This document shows positions 6,716 to 12,307 of a stretch of 12,307 nt of DNA, one piece after another (position 1 is the first letter of the stretch; the number at the start of each line of letters is the position of its first letter). Position numbers and translations under genes: made by a program. This DNA is from Pedobacter sp. UBA1951 (GTDB lineage: Bacteria; Bacteroidota; Bacteroidia; Sphingobacteriales; Sphingobacteriaceae): positions 1 to 12,307 of the forward strand of contig DDEP01000031.1 in the NCBI GenBank assembly GCA_002336465.1. Reading direction: 5' to 3'. A model generated the notes under the pieces. That model ran no database searches. It had not been told where the DNA came from and saw only the letters and a program-made list of their open reading frames with translations.

Positions 6716-8500
6716 ATGAGCGATTTTAATGATTTTAATAATCAGCAAGTAGCAAAACTACCCAAGCATCTAAGGCAGTTTATTGTAGATCAGAATTACG
6801 AAAAATATACGCCAATTGACCAAGCGGTTTGGCGTTATGTAATGCGTCAAAACTACAGTTATTTAAAGCATGTTGCCTATTATCCGTACATTAAAGGCTT
6901 GCAACGAGCCGGATTAAGTATAGAATACATTCCTGACTTGCAAACCATGAATGATAATTTAGGTAAAATTGGCTGGGGTGCTGTTACAGTTGATGGCTTT
7001 ATACCTCCTGCAGCATTTATGGAGTATCAGGCTTACAGGGTATTGGTAATTGCTGCCGATATTCGCCAGATCAACCATATAGAATATACCCCTGCTCCAG
7101 ACATTATCCATGAAAGCGCAGGGCATGCACCTATCATTGCCGATACGGATTACAACAACTACCTAAGTTACTTTGGTTCTATTGGTGCAAAGGCCATGTT
7201 CTCCAGCAAAGATTTTGAACTTTATGAAACAATCAGGAAACTGTCTATCTTAAAAGAAGCACCTGATGCTGATGAAACCGAAATCGCCAAAACAGAAAAA
7301 GAACTGAAATTCATTTCTGAAAACATGGGTGAACCTTCTGAAATGGCTTTATTAAGCCGTTTGCACTGGTGGACAGTAGAATATGGATTGATTGGAACTT
7401 TAGAAAATCCTAAAATTTATGGAGCAGGACTACTCTCTTCTATAGGAGAAAGCGCCAGCTGCATGGACCCTAAAGTAAAAAAGATTTGGTATGATATGAA
7501 TACCGTAAACTATGCTTACGATATTACCAAAGAACAACCGCAATTATTTGTAACGCCTACTTTTCAAAACCTAATTGATGTGCTGGAGCAGTTTGCCGAT
7601 ACCATGGCATTTAGGCGTGGAGGTAGTGAAAGCATTTTAAAAGCCATTGAGTGTAAAAACCCAAGTACAGCCGTTTACAGTTCGGGCTTACAGGTAACGG
7701 GCATATTTACCGATTTAGGATTGGATGCGCATAATGGCCTTACTTTTATTAAAACAACTGGCCCTTCTGCGCTAGCTTTTGACAACAAAGAGCTCTCAGG
7801 TCATGGAAAAACTTACCATCGCGATGGCTTTTCTTCGCCCGTAGGCAAGTTAAAAGGTGTGCAAAAAGCATTGGAAGACCACAACCTAAGCGAATTAGAA
7901 GAATTAGGCATTATTAAAGATGAAGTTTGTGAACTTACTTTTGAAAGCGGTATAAAGGTTAAAGGTACATTAAGTGCAATACTCTTTAAAGCAGATCAAC
8001 TTGTTCTCCTCACATTTGAAAATTGTGAGGTAAAAGAAGAAAACGGCAACATACTCTTCCAACCTGAATGGGGCGTTTATGACATGGCTGTTGGCGAAAA
8101 AATCGTATCTGTATTTAATGGTGCTGCTGATAAAGATGCTTACGAAGAACTTACGCACATCAGTAATCAATTTACTCATAAAATTACCTACGATGAGGCA
8201 ACTAAGCGTTTGCACCTGCTTTACCAACAAGTAAGAGATATACGTGAAAGCGGACACGGAAATGAAAGCCTAGAAAGTATCTTTAACGAATTAAAAACTT
8301 CATACAGACACGATTGGTTATGCGCCATGCAGGTATTAGAAATTCTGCACGACAGAAAATCTAATCCATCTTTAGAAAAAGAAGTAAAGATTTATCTTGA
8401 AATGAAAGCTGCAACCGAAAAAGAACTAACCAAATTGATCAATGATGGTTTTCATGTGATAGAAAATCCGGTTACGCAATTAATTACGGTTGAAGATTAA
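6716..8500 (+). CDS. Aromatic amino acid hydroxylase (PhhA-like, long form)
   Basis: This 594-residue protein is an iron- and pterin-dependent monooxygenase, most likely converting phenylalanine to tyrosine. The catalytic core (about 30-330) has the ferrous iron ligands H132 and H137 (PDIIHESAGH) and E222 (WWTVEYGL), plus the conserved YGAGLLSSIGES at 235-246. There is no N-terminal ACT regulatory domain. It is about twice the length of proteobacterial PhhA because residues about 330-594 form an extra region: a conserved-looking GHGKTYHRDGFSSPVG segment, a beta-rich stretch (about 405-470) and a helical end. A charged helical insert (about 165-205) also sits inside the core. Long forms of this kind occur in Bacteroidota and Bacillus. 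Substrate preference (Phe, Tyr or Trp) is inferred. Fumarylacetoacetate hydrolase-type and flavin reductase genes lie 2.3 kb downstream on the other strand. Confidence 0.92.
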   Translation: MSDFNDFNNQQVAKLPKHLRQFIVDQNYEKYTPIDQAVWRYVMRQNYSYLKHVAYYPYIKGLQRAGLSIEYIPDLQTMNDNLGKIGWGAVTVDGFIPPAAFMEYQAYRVLVIAADIRQINHIEYTPAPDIIHESAGHAPIIADTDYNNYLSYFGSIGAKAMFSSKDFELYETIRKLSILKEAPDADETEIAKTEKELKFISENMGEPSEMALLSRLHWWTVEYGLIGTLENPKIYGAGLLSSIGESASCMDPKVKKIWYDMNTVNYAYDITKEQPQLFVTPTFQNLIDVLEQFADTMAFRRGGSESILKAIECKNPSTAVYSSGLQVTGIFTDLGLDAHNGLTFIKTTGPSALAFDNKELSGHGKTYHRDGFSSPVGKLKGVQKALEDHNLSELEELGIIKDEVCELTFESGIKVKGTLSAILFKADQLVLLTFENCEVKEENGNILFQPEWGVYDMAVGEKIVSVFNGAADKDAYEELTHISNQFTHKITYDEATKRLHLLYQQVRDIRESGHGNESLESIFNELKTSYRHDWLCAMQVLEILHDRKSNPSLEKEVKIYLEMKAATEKELTKLINDGFHVIENPVTQLITVED

Positions 8501-8565
8501 TTCGACAAAGAAAGTGACGTTACCTTGAAACGAATTCAGGGTTTATTACAATAAGTTACAGGCAT

Positions 8566-8609
8566 TAAATTAAAAAGGGCGAAACTTGAATTTCGCCCTT
8601 TTTAATTTA
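8566..8609. terminator. Bidirectional intrinsic terminator
   Basis: A perfect 19-bp inverted repeat (8566-8584 and 8591-8609) with a 6-nt loop. The GC core GGGCGAAA/TTTCGCCC is flanked by A5 on one side and T5 on the other, so it works in both directions. It lies between the convergent hydroxylase and PhnA-like genes and can end both. Confidence 0.92.
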
Positions 8610-8622
8610 TCAGTATAGTAAT

Positions 8623-9177
8623 TTAGTTATTCTTCTTCACGTATTTGGTTAAAATAACAATCATCTGTTCGTTTATTTTACCTTCAATCTGTTCTGTATT
8701 ATCGTGCACCAATCTTATACGTTTAACCACGGTACCTTTAGGCGCACTGAAGTTAGTTCCTTTCACATCCAAAGCCTGTGTTAAAACAACTGTATCTCCA
8801 TTTTCCAGCACATTACCAAATGCATCTTTATGTAGCTCTGCTGCTTCCAGTCCATTTAATGCCCATTGCACAGTATCTTCGTCCAAATCAACCATACTCA
8901 ACACATTTTCAGCCCAGTCTTCATTTTTGTATGCTTGTAACAAACGGTAACTTAAAGCCTGTACACTTGGCTCGGGATTCCAGATACTACCTTCTAAACA
9001 ACGCCAGTAATAACCTTTATCGCTCCCTTCCATATTCGTTACACATTCATCACATACTGCCACTTGGTTCTCTATACTATCGTCTTTTTTAGGACTTACC
9101 GTATAAGCAATTGTGGCTTCATTTTTACTACATAACTCACATAAACCTCCACTACGCTCTTGTAATTTGCTTAACAT
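8623..9177 (-). CDS. PhnA-like (YjdM-type) zinc-ribbon protein
   Basis: This 184-residue protein has an N-terminal zinc-ribbon with two CxxC pairs (C13/C16 and C42/C45), a middle helical region and a C-terminal PhnA domain (about 116-183: DAFGNVLENGDTVVL, then APKGTVVKRIRL and EQIEGKINEQMIVI). Despite the name, YjdM/PhnA proteins are not phosphonoacetate hydrolases and the role of this family is not well defined. No phosphonate genes are nearby. The frame stays open up to an ATG at 9261, but a consensus promoter lies inside that extension (9201-9231). Starting at 9177 puts MLSKLQERSGGLCELC first, as expected for the longer members. It converges on the hydroxylase and is divergent from the dehydrogenase. 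Confidence 0.88.
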   Translation of the reverse strand: MLSKLQERSGGLCELCSKNEATIAYTVSPKKDDSIENQVAVCDECVTNMEGSDKGYYWRCLEGSIWNPEPSVQALSYRLLQAYKNEDWAENVLSMVDLDEDTVQWALNGLEAAELHKDAFGNVLENGDTVVLTQALDVKGTNFSAPKGTVVKRIRLVHDNTEQIEGKINEQMIVILTKYVKKNN

Positions 9178-9200
9178 GTTCTCTGAATTTTGATTTTCCG

Positions 9201-9231
9201 CAAAGGTAAGTTTTACTGTCATGCTTTCAAA
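9201..9231 (-). promoter_or_regulatory. Promoter of the PhnA-like gene, TTTG-N19-TACCTTTG
   Basis: On the minus strand TTTG (9228-9231), a 19-nt spacer and TACCTTTG (9201-9208) match the consensus fully. The -7 box ends 23 nt before the ATG at 9177. Starts at 9261 and 9222 lie upstream of the expected initiation point, so this site decides the start codon. Confidence 0.75.
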
Positions 9232-9269
9232 ACGGCCTAGACCAAAATATGGGAGTAGCATATTTATCT

Positions 9270-9277
9270 TATCTTTG
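9270..9277 (+). promoter_or_regulatory. Probable -7 box, TATCTTTG, for the short-chain dehydrogenase
   Basis: TATCTTTG, followed by CAG, is a full match to TAnnTTTG but lacks TTTG 19-21 nt upstream. It would give a leader of about 60 nt carrying a small dyad (AGCAG 9302-9306, CTGCT 9314-9318) before a T-rich stretch and the ATG at 9342. It lies about 40 bp from the opposite-strand PhnA promoter. Confidence 0.5.
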
Positions 9278-9341
9278 CAGCTATACTGATGTTTTAGAAT
9301 AAGCAGGCAAAGTCTGCTCTGTTCTTTTAAGTTTTTTTAAC

Positions 9342-10043
9342 ATGAATATTATCATTACAGGAGCCAGTAGCGGCATTGGCTTTGAAGCTGCTCTTGAATT
9401 TACCTTAGATCCTAAAAATACGGTTTTATGTATCGCTAGATCAGCTGATAAATTAAGAAAGCTGCATGAAATAGCTACTGGTATTACACCAGAATGCAAA
9501 TTATTGCCCGTTGCATTTGATACTGTAAGAGATGATTACAATGCTTTAATCCCTTTTATTAAAGAAAAACTAGGCAAGGTTGACATTTTGATCAACAATG
9601 CTGGAGCTTTGGTAAACAAACCATTTTTAGAAACTACTGAAAATGATTTGGCAGATATGCTTGAAACCAATGTAATGAGCCATTTTAAAATGATCAAATA
9701 TACCCTACCTTTTATGGAAAAGGGAAGTCATATTGTAAACATTGGCAGCATGGGTGGTTTTCAGGGTAGCATTAAATTTGCAGGTTTATCAGCATATTCT
9801 GCAAGTAAAGGTGCACTACATACTTTAACAGAATGTTTGGCGCAAGAATTAGTAAATACAGGCATAAAAATCAACTGTTTGGCTTTAGGTTCTGCACAAA
9901 CAGAAATGTTGGAGGCAGCTTTTCCGGGATACGAAAGTCCGGTTATGGCTTTTGAAATGGGAAAATACATTGCCGATTTTGCCAAAACAGGTCATAAATT
10001 CTTTAATGGCAAGATATTGCCCGTAGCGGTTACTACCCCTTAA
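9342..10043 (+). CDS. Short-chain dehydrogenase/reductase (SDR)
   Basis: This 233-residue cytoplasmic protein is a classical SDR with a Rossmann fold. It has the cofactor loop TGASSGIG (6-13), NNAG (85-88), N110, and the catalytic S136, Y152 and K156 (YSASK at 152-156). R33 after the second strand (CIARSADKLRK) favours NADP(H). The substrate cannot be deduced: the C-terminal substrate loop (about 185-215) is not diagnostic and no neighbour suggests a pathway. The length is typical of the family and the start MNIIITGASS is exactly where the fold begins. Confidence 0.92.
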   Translation: MNIIITGASSGIGFEAALEFTLDPKNTVLCIARSADKLRKLHEIATGITPECKLLPVAFDTVRDDYNALIPFIKEKLGKVDILINNAGALVNKPFLETTENDLADMLETNVMSHFKMIKYTLPFMEKGSHIVNIGSMGGFQGSIKFAGLSAYSASKGALHTLTECLAQELVNTGIKINCLALGSAQTEMLEAAFPGYESPVMAFEMGKYIADFAKTGHKFFNGKILPVAVTTP

Positions 10044-10050
10044 AAATGCA

Positions 10051-10098
10051 AAAAACCCCAAACTAAAGCAATAGTTTTCAACAATTTAGGCTTTTTTT
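10051..10098 (+). terminator. Possible weak terminator after the dehydrogenase
   Basis: An A6-CCCC run (10051-10060) followed by CTAAA can pair imperfectly with TTTAGG and the T7 run ending at 10098. The stem is interrupted and the loop is long, so this is only a candidate; the run of T is the stronger part of the signal. Confidence 0.3.
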
Positions 10099-10109
10099 GA
10101 TTTGTTTAT

Positions 10110-10117
10110 TTAATTTG
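10110..10117 (+). promoter_or_regulatory. Possible -7 box, TTAATTTG, abutting the NlpC/P60 gene
   Basis: TTAATTTG matches TAnnTTTG except at the second base and ends 5 nt before the ATG at 10123. There is no good -33 element. As with the nuclease gene, use of this box would give a leaderless or nearly leaderless message. Confidence 0.3.
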
Positions 10118-10122
10118 CGAGC

Positions 10123-10689
10123 ATGAAGAATACCCTTGTAGTTCTCTTCCTTTTAATGGCTGTGAGCTTAAGCAGTTTTGCGCAACAGCAAAAGACAGAA
10201 AAATTAGAAAAAGAGAAAGAAGTTTCTTTGCCACAACAGTACCGCGAAATCGTAACTGGCATTTTGAGTAAAATACCTGATGCCGCATCTTCTAAAGTAA
10301 ATCAGATGATGGATTTTGCTAAATCGCTGTTAGGTACCCGTTACAGGTATGCATCAAGCAACCCAGAAAAAGGTTTTGATTGTTCGGGCTTTGTTACCTA
10401 TGTATTAAAGCAGTTTGGTTTTAGTGGTGCGCGTTCATCGGTTGATTACGCCGCCAAGGGTAAGACTGTGAAATTAGCAGATGCAAAAGTTGGCGATGTA
10501 TTGGTATTTACGGGTAGCAATGCAAAAATTAGAAGACCGGGACACGTAGGTATTATTTATTCTATTGATCAGGATGGTAATATTAAATTTATACATTCTT
10601 CATCAGGTAAAGCCAAAGGTGTAACCATTACCGATTTAGAAGGTTATTACAAAACCCGTTTAATGAAAGCCGTAACGGTGGTAGAATAA
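10123..10689 (+). CDS. Secreted NlpC/P60-family cysteine peptidase
   Basis: This 188-residue protein has a cleavable signal peptide (MKNTLVVLFLLMAVSLSSFA, cleavage likely before Q21), so it acts in the periplasm or at the envelope. A polar linker (about 21-60) leads to an NlpC/P60 domain with catalytic C87 (FDCSGFV), H141 (RPGHVGIIY) and H158 (FIHSSSG). Members are usually peptidoglycan endopeptidases cutting gamma-D-Glu-to-diamino-acid bonds. No SH3 or LysM targeting domain is present, so it is a minimal single-domain enzyme. It follows the dehydrogenase by 79 bp and ends at a strong terminator. Confidence 0.93.
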   Translation: MKNTLVVLFLLMAVSLSSFAQQQKTEKLEKEKEVSLPQQYREIVTGILSKIPDAASSKVNQMMDFAKSLLGTRYRYASSNPEKGFDCSGFVTYVLKQFGFSGARSSVDYAAKGKTVKLADAKVGDVLVFTGSNAKIRRPGHVGIIYSIDQDGNIKFIHSSSGKAKGVTITDLEGYYKTRLMKAVTVVE

Positions 10690-10713
10690 ACGAGCGTTAA
10701 AAACACATCATAA

Positions 10714-10745
10714 AAAAGCCTGTTATTTTAAAATAACAGGCTTTT
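10714..10745. terminator. Bidirectional intrinsic terminator
   Basis: A perfect 32-bp palindrome: arms 10714-10729 and 10730-10745 with the core GCCTGTTATTTT. T-runs follow in both orientations. It lies between the convergent NlpC/P60 and flavin reductase genes. Confidence 0.92.
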
Positions 10746-10765
10746 ATTTTTATTGTAATCAGCTT

Positions 10766-11653
10766 TTATAGCAAAACTATTTTCAGTGCATCGGTAACAT
10801 TGCCTTCTTTTAAAAACAACTTAGCCAGCTCGTGTAGTTCTCTTTCCCTGTTATTTTCATCCCCAATAGTTGCATCTAAAATATCTTTAACATTAACCTG
10901 ATAACGGATTGCTTCTATTTCTTCTGTTGTTGGTAAATGTTCTACGTTTCCTAACATACCCAAGTCATTTCCGCTAAGCACTTTTGAATTACGCACGCTA
11001 TGAGGAAGTCTATCTACGCCTACCCCTAAAGTAGCCAAGGGTTTAGCTACCTTAAATAAATTTTCTGCAGTAACTCTGCAATACCAATCGCCACCTAAAC
11101 GTGCTACTAAGTCTATCTTCTGCTGGTCTATTTTTCCATCAGCATCCAATATTTCTTCTTTAATATGAATGCGTTTGATTTCAGCTACAACGAGATTACC
11201 TGCCCCATTATGATCCCCCAAAGCAATCACATCATTGATCACACATTCTAATTGAACAGGAGCCTCTGCCACCCTCGGAGGTTTAACCAACTCAGATTTC
11301 AGCATGGTAAAACCAGCCTTTTCAAATTCGTTTATTCCTTTTGCATACTCAGTACTAGCCAAACTAGTTTGTTGTACCATGGCGTAATTAACAATATTAA
11401 TTACACATTCTTTAACAGCTAAAACATTTTCAAGCGTATGCTTAGTGGTATTATCTCTTACACGGCGCGCCGGCGAAAAAACACATATTGGCGGGTTTGA
11501 CCCCATTAAATTAAAAAAGCTGAAAGGGCTCAGATTAACATTTCCTGCTGAATCTATTGTGCTGGCAAAACAAATAGGTCGCGGCGCAATGGCATATTGC
11601 AAATAATTCTGCAATTGCACAGGGCTCAGGTCTTTACAATCAAGGCTTAGCAT
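10766..11653 (-). CDS. Flavin reductase-family (FMN-binding split-barrel) protein
   Basis: This 295-residue protein belongs to the flavin reductase-like family, which binds FMN and often supplies reduced flavin to oxygenases. The N-terminal half (about 15-200) is a split beta-barrel: the typical IAPRPICFASTIDSAGNVNL (22-41), LSPFSFFN and PPICVFSP segments, and GDHNGAGNLVVAEI. The C-terminal 90 residues extend beyond the basic domain (LPHSVRNSKVLSGNDLGMLGN and a helical end). The ATG is one base after the stop of the fumarylacetoacetate hydrolase-family gene, so the two are almost certainly co-transcribed and translationally coupled. Its specific partner is not known; a role beside tyrosine breakdown is inferred from position. 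Confidence 0.88.
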   Translation of the reverse strand: MLSLDCKDLSPVQLQNYLQYAIAPRPICFASTIDSAGNVNLSPFSFFNLMGSNPPICVFSPARRVRDNTTKHTLENVLAVKECVINIVNYAMVQQTSLASTEYAKGINEFEKAGFTMLKSELVKPPRVAEAPVQLECVINDVIALGDHNGAGNLVVAEIKRIHIKEEILDADGKIDQQKIDLVARLGGDWYCRVTAENLFKVAKPLATLGVGVDRLPHSVRNSKVLSGNDLGMLGNVEHLPTTEEIEAIRYQVNVKDILDATIGDENNRERELHELAKLFLKEGNVTDALKIVLL

Positions 11654-11654
11654 T

Positions 11655-12307
11655 TTATTTCTTTTTGAGCGCCAGAATAGAGAAATCTGTTTCTTCTTTG
11701 GTAATTACATTGGTTAAACATCCTAAACCTGTAATTTCCATTTCTACGTTATCTCCCGGTTGCAACCATTGTACTTTATAATCAGGGTTATTTAACAAAC
11801 CAGTACCGTTCAATTCTAAGAAGCAGCCGGTACCTACCGTACCAGAACCTATCACATCACCCGGTAAAATATCTACACCATAAGCACAACGTTCAATAAT
11901 CTCTGCAAAAGTCCAGTCCATATCGGCCATATTACCTGCAGAAACTTCTATGCCATTAACGCGACAGGTCATTTTTAAGTTATAGTTATTGCCTACATGC
12001 CCTTCTTTAGCTGGCACTTTATAAGCCTCTAATTCATCAGGAGTAACTAACCACGGGCCAATTACGGTACTGAAATCTTTACCCTTAGCCGGACCTAGAT
12101 TAAGCAACATTTCTTCCATTTGCAGTGTACGTGCACTCATATCATTCATGATCATGTAACCTGCTATATAATCATCTGCTTCGACAGCTTTGATGTTTCT
12201 ACCTTTTTTACCGATAACTACCGCTACTTCAAGTTCAAAATCTAATTTTTGAAAATGATCTGGCATACATACAATCTCTCCTGGACCTTGTATGGCATTA
12301 TGATTGG
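11655..12307 (-). CDS. Fumarylacetoacetate hydrolase-family protein, 5' end cut by the window
   Basis: The frame is open through the right edge, so the first part of the gene is missing; 216 residues are visible from 12305. The first ATG in view (12266) is internal: the preceding codons read NHNAIQGPGEIVC, which fits the family. Metal ligands of the FAH fold are visible: E24 and E26 in DFELEVAVVIG, and D55 in MNDMSAR, followed by KGKDF and GSGTVGTG. The C-terminus PGDNVEMEITGLGCLTNVI is typical. The family cleaves C-C bonds of fumarylacetoacetate and related beta-diketo acids in the cytoplasm, the last step of tyrosine breakdown. The linked flavin reductase and nearby hydroxylase favour that reading, but other FAH-fold hydrolases or hydratases remain possible. 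Confidence 0.9.
   Translation of the reverse strand, partial: NHNAIQGPGEIVCMPDHFQKLDFELEVAVVIGKKGRNIKAVEADDYIAGYMIMNDMSARTLQMEEMLLNLGPAKGKDFSTVIGPWLVTPDELEAYKVPAKEGHVGNNYNLKMTCRVNGIEVSAGNMADMDWTFAEIIERCAYGVDILPGDVIGSGTVGTGCFLELNGTGLLNNPDYKVQWLQPGDNVEMEITGLGCLTNVITKEETDFSILALKKK

Noticed and set aside
8645..9092. Two plus-strand frames opposite the PhnA-like gene
   Set aside because: They overlap a well-supported gene on the other strand and resemble no protein family.
1..12307. Mobile element, defence island or tRNA
   Set aside because: No transposase, integrase, terminal repeats, cas or restriction genes, and no cloverleaf with a TTCGA-type arm was seen; most genes look like ordinary chromosomal ones.

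Overview
The window looks like chromosomal DNA of a Bacteroidota bacterium, probably a Sphingobacteriaceae member such as Pedobacter. This is inferred from protein flavour and promoter style; no database search was possible. Promoters match the Bacteroidota primary-sigma consensus (TTTG, about 19 nt, TAnnTTTG), Shine-Dalgarno sequences are scarce, genes are AT-rich with short spacers, and the valine-tRNA ligase, long aromatic amino acid hydroxylase and PhnA-like protein all fit that phylum.

Region 1-741 has no credible protein gene. It holds three near-perfect promoters on the minus strand, each TTTG-N19-TACCTTTG, spaced 149 and 158 bp apart. The two upstream ones lie in an exact 42-bp repeat. 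They fire leftwards off the window and are most simply read as tandem promoters and leader of an rRNA operon whose 16S gene would lie beyond position 1 (inference). Next come a DnaQ-type exonuclease/GIY-YIG nuclease fusion (+), a small lipoprotein (-) meeting it tail to tail, and valS (-) with its own terminator.

Divergent from valS is a compact three-gene unit (+): a GNAT acetyltransferase, a 50-codon charged protein overlapping its end, and an NTF2-like protein. A 594-residue iron-dependent aromatic amino acid hydroxylase (+) follows under its own promoter and ends at a strong bidirectional terminator. It is convergent with a PhnA-like zinc-ribbon protein (-), which is divergent from a short-chain dehydrogenase (+). 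A secreted NlpC/P60 peptidase (+) follows and ends at a second bidirectional terminator.

The right end is a minus-strand pair, a fumarylacetoacetate hydrolase-family gene cut by the window edge and a flavin reductase-family gene one base behind it. With the hydroxylase 2.3 kb away, these give possible first and last steps of phenylalanine/tyrosine breakdown through homogentisate, although unrelated genes lie between and the middle enzymes are not in the window.

No mobile element, CRISPR array, tRNA or obvious defence island was found. The observations most worth a second look are the triple promoter array, the nuclease fusion, the tiny gene in the GNAT unit and the unexplained C-terminal half of the hydroxylase.
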